From Saccharomyces uvarum (Eukaryota; Ascomycota; Saccharomycetes; Saccharomycetales; Saccharomycetaceae), in contig OX365941.1 in the NCBI GenBank assembly GCA_947243795.1, positions 372,001 through 436,000 of the forward strand: a stretch of 64,000 nt of DNA, given 5' to 3'. Both the position numbers and the translations under genes were made by a program. The notes beneath the pieces were generated by a model that saw only the letters and a program-made list of their open reading frames with translations, did not search any database and was not told the DNA's origin. Shown here piece after piece: positions 19,001-29,488 of the stretch (the first letter of the stretch is position 1; each line of letters begins with the position of its first letter).

Positions 19001-21541
19001 ATGGAACTAGAGCCCAGTCTTTATGGAATAATAGAAGCATTGGCTCCTCAATTACTGTCGCAGACGAACTTAAAAGCATTTGTATCCGATGTTGTCAGTT
19101 TGCTACGATCCCCTACCAAGTCTGTAAGTCAATTGAGTCCTTTGATTGATTTTCATAAATTACAATCACCAGACTCGTCTGAGACAATAATTTCGTGGCA
19201 TAAAATTGAAAAATTCCTCGATGCTTTGTTTGGGATCCAAAATACGAATGATATGGTAAAGTACCTCTCTGTTTTCCAATCTTTGCTCCCTTCAAATGAC
19301 AGAGCGAGAGCTACACAAACTTTCAATGGGCTAAATATGGAGAACCTAGCTAACCATGATCATTTATTGAGTCCAGCCCGAGCACCAAGTATATACACAG
19401 AAGCTTCCTTTGAAAACATGGATAGATTTTCCGAAAGGAGGTCTATGATTTCTTCACCTAATCGTTACGTTCCCTCTTCGACTTTTAACTCAGTTACTTT
19501 AAGACAACTATCAGATCCTTATTATGTTAACACTGTACCCGAGGAAGATATTCTGAAATTCGTATCGTATACTCTACTGGCCACCACATCTGCTCTATTC
19601 CCGTTTGATCGCGAGCAAATACAGATTCCATCTAAGATACCGAATTTTGAAAGTGGCCTTTTACATTTAATATTTGAGGCAGGTTTATTATATCAAAATT
19701 TAGGCTCCAAAGTAGAAAAATTTAGAATGTCAAATATCTCTCCAATGAAGAAAGCATTAATTATTGACATCTCGGAAGAGTTGCAAGATTACACAGCGTT
19801 TGTAAACAATTTGGTCTCTTCAGGTACAGTGGTGTCATTGAAATCACTATACCGTGAAATATATGAAAATATAATAAAGCTTCGAATATACTGTAGATTT
19901 ATGGAGCACTTCGAGGAATTAAGCGGAGACACCTTTTTAATTGAGCTAAACGTCTTCAAATCTCATGGAGATCTTACCATAAGAAAAATAGCAGCTAATT
20001 TGTTCGATTCAATGATATCTCTTTACTATGAATATTTGATGAATTGGCTGACTAAGGGTCTACTGCGGGCTACCTATGGAGAATTTTTTATCGTTGAAAA
20101 CTCTGAAATAAGCGGTGACGATGATGATTTTATTTACCATATCCCCATCGAACTCAATCAAGAAAGAGTTCCAAATTTCATACCGAAAAAGCTAGCATAT
20201 AAAATATTTATGATTGGTAAATCATACATCTTCCTAGAAAAATACTGTAAGGAGATTCAATGGACAAATGAATTCTCCAAAAAGTATCATGTTTTGTACC
20301 AAGTCAATTCTTATAAAGGAATATCTACTGATTTTTTTGATATTATAAATGATCAGTATTCTGAAATTGTTAATTACACTAACCATGTCCTAAATCAAAA
20401 ATTTCATTATAAAGACGTGGTGTTTGCATTAAAAGATATCCTTTTTATGGGCAAATCGGATTTTATGGATATATTAATAGAAAAGGCTAGCGATATTCTC
20501 ATAACACCGTCAGATTCATTGCCAAACTATAAATTAACAAGATTCTTACAAGATGCTGTTCAGCTTTCTTCCCTAAGGCACTTGATGAATAGCTCTTCTA
20601 ATGGTTCGGTCATTAATGGATTAGATGCGAGAGTGCTTGATCTAGGACATGGATCGGTAGGTTGGGATGTTTTTACTTTGGATTACATACTATATCCTCC
20701 CCTGAGTTTGGTGTTAAACGTAAACCGTCCTTTTGGTAGAAAAGAGTATCTAAGGATTTTCAATTTTTTATGGCGGTTTAAAAAAAATGATTACTTCTAT
20801 CAAAAGGAAATGTTAAAGAGTAATGACATAATTAGATCTTTCAAGAAAATCAGAGGTTATAATCCCCTCATCCGAGACATTATCAACAAACTTTCTAGAA
20901 TTAGTATATTAAGGACACAATTACAACAGTTCAACTTTAAAATGGAATCGTATTACTTGAACTGTATTATAGACCAAAATTTTAAAGAAATGACCAGAAA
21001 ATTAAACTGCACAGAAAAGAATGATCAAAATCAATTTAATTTAATCACGTTGAAGGATGGGACCATCGAATTAAATGGAATTCTACGGCCGAAAGTCAGC
21101 GTATTAGTAGACTCTTCAAGCAGTAAACCTCAAAAATACAAAGTTGAAAGATCATTGAATATTGATGAATTGGAGAGCTTACATAATACGTTCTTAACGA
21201 ATATTCTTTCTCATAAACTTTTTGCCACTAATATAAATGAGATAAATGTTGGTGATTATTCTGGTCAACCATATCCAACCTCCTTAGTTTTACTTTTGAA
21301 TTCCGTTCACGAATTCATTAAGATTTATTCTCGTTTGAACGAGGTTGCATACGAAATATTCATCAAAACGAATCTAAATGACCATGAAGCTTCTAACGGG
21401 TTATTAGGAAACTTAAACACAATGTTGAAAGAAGTCGTCGATCAGTACAAGAATTTCAAAGACAGACTATATATCTTTAGAGCAGACTTAAAAAATGATG
21501 GCGACGAAGAACTATTTTTGTTGAGCAAATCATTACGGTAA
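19001..21541 (+). CDS. SPC98: Gamma-tubulin small complex component Spc98 (GCP3)
   Basis: The protein is 846 residues from the ATG at 19001, the S. cerevisiae length; a TTG six codons upstream merely opens the frame. It belongs to the GCP/Spc97-Spc98 family. The N-terminal 170 residues form the Spc110-contacting region. Grip1 is at about 190-500 (PEEDILKFVSYTLLATTSALFP onward), and grip2 follows with VLDLGHGSVGWDVFTLDY and the well-conserved YPPLSLVLNVNRPFGRKEYLRIFNFLWRF-type segment that meets gamma-tubulin. With Spc97 and Tub4 it forms the complex nucleating microtubules at the spindle pole body. It converges with ESBP6. Confidence 0.96.
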   Translation: MELEPSLYGIIEALAPQLLSQTNLKAFVSDVVSLLRSPTKSVSQLSPLIDFHKLQSPDSSETIISWHKIEKFLDALFGIQNTNDMVKYLSVFQSLLPSNDRARATQTFNGLNMENLANHDHLLSPARAPSIYTEASFENMDRFSERRSMISSPNRYVPSSTFNSVTLRQLSDPYYVNTVPEEDILKFVSYTLLATTSALFPFDREQIQIPSKIPNFESGLLHLIFEAGLLYQNLGSKVEKFRMSNISPMKKALIIDISEELQDYTAFVNNLVSSGTVVSLKSLYREIYENIIKLRIYCRFMEHFEELSGDTFLIELNVFKSHGDLTIRKIAANLFDSMISLYYEYLMNWLTKGLLRATYGEFFIVENSEISGDDDDFIYHIPIELNQERVPNFIPKKLAYKIFMIGKSYIFLEKYCKEIQWTNEFSKKYHVLYQVNSYKGISTDFFDIINDQYSEIVNYTNHVLNQKFHYKDVVFALKDILFMGKSDFMDILIEKASDILITPSDSLPNYKLTRFLQDAVQLSSLRHLMNSSSNGSVINGLDARVLDLGHGSVGWDVFTLDYILYPPLSLVLNVNRPFGRKEYLRIFNFLWRFKKNDYFYQKEMLKSNDIIRSFKKIRGYNPLIRDIINKLSRISILRTQLQQFNFKMESYYLNCIIDQNFKEMTRKLNCTEKNDQNQFNLITLKDGTIELNGILRPKVSVLVDSSSSKPQKYKVERSLNIDELESLHNTFLTNILSHKLFATNINEINVGDYSGQPYPTSLVLLLNSVHEFIKIYSRLNEVAYEIFIKTNLNDHEASNGLLGNLNTMLKEVVDQYKNFKDRLYIFRADLKNDGDEELFLLSKSLR

Positions 21542-21925
21542 AATGTTAGCTCTTGCATTTCTCACTCAGTGAATAAATGCTCTTCAGATTTTATTGTGTA
21601 AGTGGTTTTACTGTAATTTTAGCAAATGCTTCGCAGACATATTTCGCAAGTATTAAAGACATTTACTTTTTTTTTGTTTCCTTGGTGCCTCAAAACAAGT
21701 TGATACATATAGTTGTATACATTTATATATACGTATTGGTATGATATTGACCTAAGAACATAGTACTAATTGGGTAAGAGATATCGATGTTATTATTAAT
21801 TTATCCGTATTAAGAAGAAAAAAAATACTAAATAGTACGGAAGTGGCGAATATTATAAATTAAGGGTTGGGTGAACCATAATGCAAGTATGCATGTACGT
21901 GTGCATGAAATCGGTCACTAAAAAA
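21542..21925. other. SPC98/ESBP6 convergent 3' region
   Basis: The 384 bases are AT-rich, with several TATATA and T-run elements expected for yeast 3'-end formation. No gene, repeat or structural RNA is seen. Confidence 0.4.
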
Positions 21926-23938
21926 TCAAACTTTCATTGGGTATACCATTCTCATGAAATATTTTTTAATACCGGAACCTAGAAGAAGGTCATATTTTAA
22001 TTTTCTCTTATTCAACTTACTCCAATCTTCATTAGCAGAATCACTATCATATTCGCTTGCCTTCCAATCCTTTAATTGCTCGTTTGTGGTTGCCTGTCTT
22101 TCTGTCAATTTCAATTTAATAGAATATTCACGAAGGATGGAAATCAAAATTAGTGCAGCAATGAAACAACAACCGCAAAAAATCTGCGCATGTAAATATG
22201 GGTTGCTCTTATTTTCTGGCACAGTCAAAGCTTGAGCAATTACTTCACAAACCAATAGGAATGGAGCACCGACATAGTTGACGAAGGCCCAGGCGGGTAG
22301 AAACTCATCTGGTTTAACCATATCAGCAATTAAAACCGTGTTCATGACGTTAGCGACACCAACACATGAGCCCACCAAGATTGAAAAGAAAATTAGTTGA
22401 AGGAACGTATGGGCAGGGATCCAAAACGCGAACATGTATACTGTTAACAAAGTGGTTAAAATGATGGTGACATTAGCTCTGCCATACTTATCGCCGGCAA
22501 GACCCATTATAGGTCTCCCAATAGCTTGAGAACCATTCAAAATGGCGGTTAATGTGGAGGCGTTGTGTGAAGATAAACCCTTCGAGATTGCATACGAAGA
22601 TAGAGTGAAGATCATCAGATTATAGGCAAACAATGCAAACATGAACCATAGCGCGATTAATGAAACGAAGGGTTTTGTTATAACTTTTAGTGAAAACATT
22701 GCCTTCAGTTGACCAACCATGGCTCGGGATGACCTCAACCCAACAGCGGGAGTCGGATTCCTTTCTCTGATTAATGCAGTGGCAGCGAGAACGCTTAGGG
22801 TACACGATATACCTATGATACGAAGACACCATCTCGTATCACCGAAATCGGAAAGCATTTTATTAGTTGCCAGCCCATAAACGACACCACCGGCACCGGT
22901 ACCTAATAATGAGACACCCATGGCAACGGCTCTTTTCTTCAAGAACCAGCCTGGTAAGACAGTTGTTGCCGGGACAAAGATTAGCGATATGGAACAACCG
23001 ATCATGACCCCCTGGGTGAGATACAATTGCCATAGCTTGGTTGTGAAGGAGGCCAAGATATATCCAGCAAGCATGATGGCGTTACCAAAAAGCATGGTGG
23101 TTCGAAGACCGATTATTCTCATCAGTGCCATCACTAAAGGGGACAGGATTTGACCAAGGCATACAGTAAGACCCGCGATCAAGGCATAGTCATATTTCGA
23201 TGCGCCTGGGTAAGTGTCGTGGTTTAAATAATAAGCCAGGTCCACACCAAAAGATGCGTTGCACCCCCACGTGGAGAACATGATCAGAAAGACACAGAAC
23301 GTCACGACCCAGCCATACCCACCATCGGGAGGCAGCTCCAACTGGCCGGTAGACTTGTTGGTGAAAACTCTCTTTACGGTTGGTTGGTCGGGCTCAAACT
23401 CAGATATTCCCTGGGCCTCAAGATCCTTGGTGGAGCCCTTGGTGGAAGCTGAACCTAGCCTGTTCCTCATAAGTTTGGAGTCCATGGAGGTTTTGTGCTT
23501 AGTGGTGTCGTTTCGAACAGAAGATGAAGAAAGAGACTGTGCCGACGAGGAAGCACCTACAATAGTTGAATGTGTAGCGGGTACGTCTAAATCCGATTGC
23601 AGTGACTCGTTGTGCTGTAGTCTAAGAGCGTCGGCCACGTCGAACCTCGATTCTAATAGTTTATTGACGTCCGCCGAAGCCTCGTCTGTCTGTGCGTTGT
23701 CGTCATCGACAGCTTTCCGGATGTCGTGAAACCGGCTAGTCAAGGTCCTCGTTATAGACAACCCTCTTGAGCCATCATTCGACTTGATGCTTTGAAGATC
23801 GGAAATTGGCGCTGGAGCAGCAGCAAAGTCCTTGGAGTAGGACCCAGGCAGCGAAGAGCTTATCGAGGAGACTTCCGAGGCCTCCTCGGAGGCCGTTCCT
23901 GAACGGCCAGAGACGTAGTTGTTCGATTGCGAGGTCAT
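21926..23938 (-). CDS. ESBP6: MCT-family (monocarboxylate permease-like) membrane transporter
   Basis: The protein is 670 residues. It has a disordered Ser-rich N-terminal cytosolic domain of about 200 residues. The marker of the monocarboxylate porter family, LPPDGGYGWVVTFCVFLIMFS, then opens TM1. About 12 hydrophobic segments follow, split by a loop after TM6 that carries RERNPTPAVGLRSSR. S. cerevisiae Esbp6 (Mch3) is one of five MCH proteins; these do not move lactate or pyruvate, and overexpressed Esbp6 has been linked to tolerance of organic acids. The substrate here is unknown, and the membrane (plasma or vacuolar) cannot be decided from the sequence. Confidence 0.93.
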   Translation of the reverse strand: MTSQSNNYVSGRSGTASEEASEVSSISSSLPGSYSKDFAAAPAPISDLQSIKSNDGSRGLSITRTLTSRFHDIRKAVDDDNAQTDEASADVNKLLESRFDVADALRLQHNESLQSDLDVPATHSTIVGASSSAQSLSSSSVRNDTTKHKTSMDSKLMRNRLGSASTKGSTKDLEAQGISEFEPDQPTVKRVFTNKSTGQLELPPDGGYGWVVTFCVFLIMFSTWGCNASFGVDLAYYLNHDTYPGASKYDYALIAGLTVCLGQILSPLVMALMRIIGLRTTMLFGNAIMLAGYILASFTTKLWQLYLTQGVMIGCSISLIFVPATTVLPGWFLKKRAVAMGVSLLGTGAGGVVYGLATNKMLSDFGDTRWCLRIIGISCTLSVLAATALIRERNPTPAVGLRSSRAMVGQLKAMFSLKVITKPFVSLIALWFMFALFAYNLMIFTLSSYAISKGLSSHNASTLTAILNGSQAIGRPIMGLAGDKYGRANVTIILTTLLTVYMFAFWIPAHTFLQLIFFSILVGSCVGVANVMNTVLIADMVKPDEFLPAWAFVNYVGAPFLLVCEVIAQALTVPENKSNPYLHAQIFCGCCFIAALILISILREYSIKLKLTERQATTNEQLKDWKASEYDSDSANEDWSKLNKRKLKYDLLLGSGIKKYFMRMVYPMKV

Positions 23939-24596
23939 TTTGAGATCGCTTTCAGTATCCCGTGATATGTGGGAAAAAAAGAAGAGAAGAGAACGATAGA
24001 GTGTTATAGGAGGCGGCGTATGAAATGCAGAGTTCTATTCTAGTGCATGCGTCCAACTACCTAAATTATTCTTAGTCGAGCAGGATCGGTGGAACAGCGG
24101 GAAACTAGGATAATCTAAGCTTGTATATGTATGGCTAATACATCCGAAATGCCAAGTCTCTATATATATTTCGATGTGCTTTTTTCTGACTAATGACGGG
24201 GGTTTTTTGCAGTTCGCCCGAGATAGCAGGCCCTTGCCGTAGACTCGGTTATCGTCGGTAATGGTTATCGCGACTGCTATATAAGCAGGTGGGCTATGGT
24301 ACGACGTCTGGTGCTCTGCCCGCTTCCAAGGGCCTTGCCCACAGCCGTGGTCCGTCTTTTCCTGCTGTGCCAGTGGCTCCACGGTCTCGAGAGATCTAGC
24401 GGCCTTCCCTTCGCCGTCGCCTTCCCTTACCGCTACCTACTGACCTCGATTAGATACCACACAATAGGGTCCTTGCCGTGTGCAGTACTGCGCATTCTGG
24501 CACGATTGCTTATCTACTGGAATCCCACAGGGATAACGACTCCACGGCTCGGGTAAGACCCTACGCGTTTCTTTTCACGCTGGTGAAATTTTTCAG
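23939..24596. promoter_or_regulatory. ESBP6/NAF1 divergent region
   Basis: This is the first part of a 770-base divergent gap, rather GC-rich for yeast. The T-rich tract and CCGCCT/GCCGCC-like segments close to ESBP6 are not diagnostic. A Reb1 site (CGGGTAA, 24550-24556) lies 153 bases before the NAF1 ATG. An 86-codon open frame on the + strand (24296-24556) shows no protein-like features. Confidence 0.5.
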
Positions 24597-24604
24597 GCGA
24601 TGAG
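24550..24604. promoter_or_regulatory. NAF1 promoter: Reb1, RRPE-like and PAC elements
   Basis: Reb1 CGGGTAA lies at 24550-24556, an RRPE-like TGAAATTTTTCA at 24584-24595 and an exact PAC core GCGATGAG at 24597-24604, immediately adjoining. They are about 105-160 bases before the NAF1 ATG, the normal place for ribosome-biogenesis control elements. Confidence 0.85.
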
Positions 24605-24708
24605 CCTAGGTGAAAAAAAAAAGAGTCTTGCGATGATATACAGCGAAGGGTTGAGTGCAGTGCAGTGTAGTGAAAAGCTGTGTACAGGACGTCGATATAG
24701 CAGTAACC

Positions 24709-26220
24709 ATGAGCGATGACTTGTTTGCAAAGGCTTTAGAGAACCCGGATCAGGACCTGCAGTTGGAACTGCCCAAGGATGACGTTGATTTAGCACTCTT
24801 GGGTGACGATGCAGATGAAACTAAGGACGATAAGGCTGTGGCTGAGGAAGCCAGTTCCTCCGACTCGTCGGATTCGGACTCGTCAGGTAGTGAGGATGTG
24901 TCTGATGAGCAAGAGGCCGGGGATGAGGCTGCGGCTGAAGACGAGGATGAGGACGAGGACGAAGACGAGGATCCCTCGTCCGCGGGCCCCATAATATCCA
25001 AAAACGAGATAGTGGAGGAAACCGTTCCAGATTTGCCGGAGGACTATGAAATTTCTGAAAAGACCATCATCACCCCCATTGGGGTCTTGAAGTCTGCGTT
25101 TGAAAACAACATCATCATACATGCCACGTTGTCGGGTGAAAAACGTGTTTTGAAAGAGGGCTCCATCTTCTGCCTCGAGGACAGAACTTTGATTGGGCTC
25201 TTGGCAGAAGTGTTTGGGCCCTTGCAAAACCCATTCTACAGAATCAGACTGCCTGACTCGAAGATGGACTTGTTTGACGATTTGAAAGCCCGTTTGGGCG
25301 AAAAGGCGTACATAGTCACTCCTGATGCGCACTGGATAGACACTTTTGAATTGAAGCGCAACAGAGGTACCGATGCGTCTAACGGGTATGATGAAGAATT
25401 ACCTGAAGAGGAACAAGAATTTTCTGACGACGAAAAGGAAGCTCTTTTCAAGAAAATGAAAAAACAGCAACAGCAGCAACAAAGAAAAAAAAGGGACAAC
25501 CGCAAGCAGCCCAATGATTCTGATAACACCAAAGTGAAGAAGGCCCGCCAGCCAAGACCAACAAACCTGCCTAAATTGGTACCACCAATGGGTATGAACA
25601 GTAATGGGAGCAAAGGTGCTGCGCTGCAACATGGGTACAAGTCGAGAAATGCTCGTGAAAATACTAAGCATGATGGCAATGCGGCACCTACCCAAAACCG
25701 CTCGAGCCAGGTGCCAATGAGACAGCAACCACCACCACAACAACAACAACAACAGCAACAACAATTTCCTGTAAATAACTACCCATATCTACCACAGCAA
25801 AACGGTATGCCATATCCACCCTACCCCCCTTTCCCACAATCACCCAACTTCCAATACCCACCTCCGCCATTTGGCCAAGCGCCACCGGCCCAATTCTCTA
25901 ACGCAGGGCCATATAACAACATGCCACCTGCGTACAACAATCTTCCACTTCCAACTCAAGCTCCGTTCATGCCGATGCCTCAGGGCCAACCACCACATCC
26001 ATATGGTGCGCCTCCCATGGGGCAAATGCAGAATCCAATGTGCATGCAGCCACCGCCTCAGATGCCACCTCAGATGCTACCTCAAGGGAATGGCAACTTC
26101 CAACAGGTAATGGAACTACATCAAATACTTTTGCAGCAACAACAACAGCAACAACAGCAACAACAGCAACAACAGCAACAACAGCAACAACAGCAGCATC
26201 AACAGGAGCCACGCAATTAA
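24709..26220 (+). CDS. NAF1: H/ACA snoRNP assembly factor Naf1
   Basis: The protein is 503 residues from the ATG at 24709 (MSDDLFAKALENPDQ); upstream in-frame codons reach only a GTG. An acidic, Ser-rich N-terminus leads to the Gar1/Naf1 beta-barrel domain at about residues 100-200 (ISEKTIITPIGVLKSAFENN, then EDRTLIGLLAEVFGPLQNPFY). The rest is a Lys-rich stretch, a Pro/Gln/Met-rich disordered tail and a final run of 21 Gln. Naf1 binds Cbf5 and is later exchanged for Gar1 in maturing box H/ACA RNPs. The protein is about 11 residues longer than the S. cerevisiae one I remember (492), plausibly through the Gln tracts. Confidence 0.95.
   Translation: MSDDLFAKALENPDQDLQLELPKDDVDLALLGDDADETKDDKAVAEEASSSDSSDSDSSGSEDVSDEQEAGDEAAAEDEDEDEDEDEDPSSAGPIISKNEIVEETVPDLPEDYEISEKTIITPIGVLKSAFENNIIIHATLSGEKRVLKEGSIFCLEDRTLIGLLAEVFGPLQNPFYRIRLPDSKMDLFDDLKARLGEKAYIVTPDAHWIDTFELKRNRGTDASNGYDEELPEEEQEFSDDEKEALFKKMKKQQQQQQRKKRDNRKQPNDSDNTKVKKARQPRPTNLPKLVPPMGMNSNGSKGAALQHGYKSRNARENTKHDGNAAPTQNRSSQVPMRQQPPPQQQQQQQQQFPVNNYPYLPQQNGMPYPPYPPFPQSPNFQYPPPPFGQAPPAQFSNAGPYNNMPPAYNNLPLPTQAPFMPMPQGQPPHPYGAPPMGQMQNPMCMQPPPQMPPQMLPQGNGNFQQVMELHQILLQQQQQQQQQQQQQQQQQQQQQHQQEPRN
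26134..26196 (+). repeat. CAA/CAG microsatellite coding for 21 Gln (NAF1 C-terminus)
   Basis: These 63 bases are CAG and CAA codons in a mostly regular CAACAACAG nine-base rhythm, ending with two CAG before CAT. A pure-frame glutamine run lies nine codons before the stop region. Mixed codons suggest selection for, or slippage of, a nine-base unit rather than a pure CAG expansion. Confidence 0.97.
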
Positions 26221-26497
26221 AATCCTGGATGCAGTAACACTATATACTACATACAAAATAGACAAGCATATTTTCTTTATTATTTACTGTCGCTATTACT
26301 ATTCCACGTCATCTTTACGTGCCAAGTGATTTTTTTTCTTTTTTTTTTGCCTTTAGGCGATGATGTGAAAAATTCAGAAAATTTGTACGTAAATACAGAA
26401 GTTCTACGAGGGTTTTTGTACAAGAGTTTAGCTTCAACATCTTCTCTTCTATTCAAATCCCTAATAGCGTCAACAAAACGTTTTGTTACATCTATTA

Positions 26498-29488
26498 ATG
26501 ACTATATCGTTGACCAACATAAAGAAAAGAGATCATGCCGAGGTTTCCGATGGAATTTCAACTGAGACATCGCCCGTGAAGAGGAAACAGCTGGAATGCG
26601 CCACTGGAGATCAAGAAGACTACACGGACCATGAGATTGTCATAGAGCCACTTCATTTTGTCAATAATAATAGCACCGTGCTCACGGACTCAGAAAATTA
26701 CTTGAGATGGCAAAACACTATCTCCAATGTGGTTCAATCAGTAGTCTCCATTCATTTTTCACAAGTTGCACCATTCGATTGCGATTCGGCTATGGTGTCT
26801 GAAGCTACCGGATTTGTGGTGGATGCCAAATTAGGTATCATCTTGACAAACAGACACGTTGTCGGACCAGGCCCTTTTGTAGGCTACGTGGTTTTTGATA
26901 ATCATGAAGAGTGTGACGTTATACCAATTTATAGAGATCCTGTTCATGATTTCGGGTTCCTGAAATTTGATCCGAAAAAGATAAAATACTCTAAAATCAA
27001 AGCTTTGACCTTGAAACCAAGTTTGGCTAAAGTCGGTTCCGAAATTAGAGTTGTGGGTAACGATGCCGGTGAAAAGTTAAGTATCCTAGCAGGGTTTATT
27101 AGTAGAATTGACAGAAATGCTCCAGAATATGGTGAACTTACATATAACGATTTCAACACTGAATACATTCAAGCTGCTGCATCCGCCTCCGGTGGTTCAA
27201 GTGGGTCTCCAGTGGTAAATATAGATGGATATGCAGTAGCCTTGCAGGCGGGTGGTTCAACAGAAGCTTCCACTGATTTTTTTCTACCACTAGATAGAAT
27301 TTTGAGAGCATTGGTCTGCGTTCAAAACAATCAACCCATCACTCGTGGTACAATCCAAGTCCAATGGTTATTGAAGCCATACGACGAGTGTAGAAGATTA
27401 GGTTTGACTTCAGAGAGAGAGAGTGAGGCTCGCGCCAAATTTCCTGAAAACATCGGTCTCTTGGTGGCTGAAACTGTCTTGAGAGAAGGCCCAGGTGACG
27501 GTAAAATTAGAGAAGGTGATACTTTGATTTCGATAAACGATGAAACTATTTCTTCATTTATGCAAGTAGATAAAATTCAAGACGAAAATGTGGGAAATGA
27601 AGTCAATTTAGTTATCCAAAGAGGTGGTGTCGAACATAGCGTCATTTGTAAGATCGGTGATCTACATTCCATCAGTCCTCACCGTTATGTAGAGGTTTGT
27701 GGCGCTACTTTTCACGAATTGTCATATCAAATGGCAAGGTTTTATGCATTGCCTATCCGTGGTGTATTTTTGAGCAGTGCATCAGGATCGTTCAATTTTG
27801 ATTCCAAGGAAAGAGTAGGTTGGATCGTGGATTCCATAAACAATAAAGAAACACCTGACTTGGATACGTTTATTGAAATAATGAAAACCATTCCAGATCG
27901 TAAGCGTGTTACTGTACGATACCACCATCTCACGGATCAACATTCTCCCCTTGTTACATCCATTTACATTGACCGCCATTGGTGCAATGAATTTAGAGTG
28001 TACACAAGAAATGACACTACTGGTATTTGGGATTTCACAAATGTTGCTGATCCACTTCCAGCTGAACCATTGAAACCACGCTCGGCCAAAATCATTCCTA
28101 TTCCAATTAAAAATGATGAAATTGCTAAACTATCATCTTCATTATGTACTGTAGCCACAATGGCAGCAGTTCCATTGGATTCGCTTTCTGCAGATATCTC
28201 GAAGACATCTGGTTTGATTGTCGATGCGGAAAAAGGATATGTGCTTGTCTCCAGAAGAGTGGTCCCACATGACTGTCTCGATACCTTCGTTACCATTGCA
28301 GACTCTCTTGTGGTTCCGGCTACAGTTGAATTTCTTCACCCAACTCATAATTTCGCCATAGTCAAATATGATCCAAAACTGGTAGAGGCTCAAGTAATCA
28401 CTCCTAAATTATCTGTCACAAGAATGAAACGTGGTGATAAGCTCCAATTCATAGGTTTCACTCAAAATGATAGAATTGTCACGTCAGAAACAACTGTCAC
28501 TGACATTTCCTCTGTAAGTATCCCAAGTAATCTAATTCCAAGATATCGTGCTACTAATTTAGAGGCCATTTCCATTGACTGTAACGTCAGTACCAGATGC
28601 AATTCAGGTATTTTGACAGACAATGACGGTACTGTAAGAGGCCTGTGGCTCCCATTTCTAGGTGAACGATTGGAAAATAAAGAGAAGGTATATTTGATGG
28701 GTTTAGACATAATGGACTGTAAGGAAGTCATAGATATCCTGAAAAGTGGTGGTAAACCAAGAGTGAGTATAGTTGATGCTGGTTTTGGCTCAATTTCCGT
28801 TTTACAAGCTAGAATTAGAGGAGTTCCAGAAGAGTGGATTATGCGTATGGAACATGAATCAAATAATAGACTACAATTTATCACTGTTTCTAGAGTGTCT
28901 TATACTGAAGACGAAGTTCACTTAGAAACAGGTGATGTCATTTTATCCGTTAACGATAATTTAGTCATTGAAATGAATGATTTAAATGGGGTTATAAGCT
29001 CAGCAGATGGTATCTTACCCCCAACCATACTAAATTTCAAAGTTGTTCGTGATGGTAATATTGTTGATTTGAAGATCAAAACTGTAGAAATTAAAGAAAC
29101 TGATCATTTTGTAATATTTGCCGGTAGTATTTTACAAGAACCACATCATGCTGTTTTACAAGCAATGGTTGATGTTCCAAAAGGTGTTTATTGTACATTT
29201 AGGGGAGAATCATCACCAGCAATCCAATATGGTATCTCCGCAACGAACTTTATTACAGATGTCAATGAAATTGAGACCCCCAACCTAGATACATTTCTGA
29301 AGGTTGTTAAAACAATTCCTGACAATAGTTATTGTAAGATGAGATTGATGACATTTGATAATGTGCCATTTGCTATTTCACTGAAAACAAATTATCATTA
29401 CTTCCCAACCGCGGAATTGAAAAGAGACAACGTGACACGTAGGTGGATTGAAAAGGAATTTACCGGAAATAGCCAAAGCGAAAAATAG
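26498..29488 (+). CDS. NMA111: HtrA-family nuclear serine protease
   Basis: The protein is 996 residues from the ATG at 26498 (MTISLTNIKKRDH); the frame is open five codons further but only to a non-ATG codon. It shows the double-HtrA layout: an active protease domain with His120 (LTNRHVVGPG), Asp151 (DPVHDFGFLKFD) and Ser234 (SASGGSSGSPVV), then PDZ domains (EGDTLISINDETI at about 345). A second, degenerate protease-like half without the triad follows, with another PDZ (TGDVILSVNDNLV). An N-terminal KRKQ-type basic patch fits nuclear import. Yeast Nma111/Ynm3 cleaves Bir1 and promotes cell death under stress. A perfect hairpin lies just past the stop codon. Confidence 0.96.
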   Translation: MTISLTNIKKRDHAEVSDGISTETSPVKRKQLECATGDQEDYTDHEIVIEPLHFVNNNSTVLTDSENYLRWQNTISNVVQSVVSIHFSQVAPFDCDSAMVSEATGFVVDAKLGIILTNRHVVGPGPFVGYVVFDNHEECDVIPIYRDPVHDFGFLKFDPKKIKYSKIKALTLKPSLAKVGSEIRVVGNDAGEKLSILAGFISRIDRNAPEYGELTYNDFNTEYIQAAASASGGSSGSPVVNIDGYAVALQAGGSTEASTDFFLPLDRILRALVCVQNNQPITRGTIQVQWLLKPYDECRRLGLTSERESEARAKFPENIGLLVAETVLREGPGDGKIREGDTLISINDETISSFMQVDKIQDENVGNEVNLVIQRGGVEHSVICKIGDLHSISPHRYVEVCGATFHELSYQMARFYALPIRGVFLSSASGSFNFDSKERVGWIVDSINNKETPDLDTFIEIMKTIPDRKRVTVRYHHLTDQHSPLVTSIYIDRHWCNEFRVYTRNDTTGIWDFTNVADPLPAEPLKPRSAKIIPIPIKNDEIAKLSSSLCTVATMAAVPLDSLSADISKTSGLIVDAEKGYVLVSRRVVPHDCLDTFVTIADSLVVPATVEFLHPTHNFAIVKYDPKLVEAQVITPKLSVTRMKRGDKLQFIGFTQNDRIVTSETTVTDISSVSIPSNLIPRYRATNLEAISIDCNVSTRCNSGILTDNDGTVRGLWLPFLGERLENKEKVYLMGLDIMDCKEVIDILKSGGKPRVSIVDAGFGSISVLQARIRGVPEEWIMRMEHESNNRLQFITVSRVSYTEDEVHLETGDVILSVNDNLVIEMNDLNGVISSADGILPPTILNFKVVRDGNIVDLKIKTVEIKETDHFVIFAGSILQEPHHAVLQAMVDVPKGVYCTFRGESSPAIQYGISATNFITDVNEIETPNLDTFLKVVKTIPDNSYCKMRLMTFDNVPFAISLKTNYHYFPTAELKRDNVTRRWIEKEFTGNSQSEK

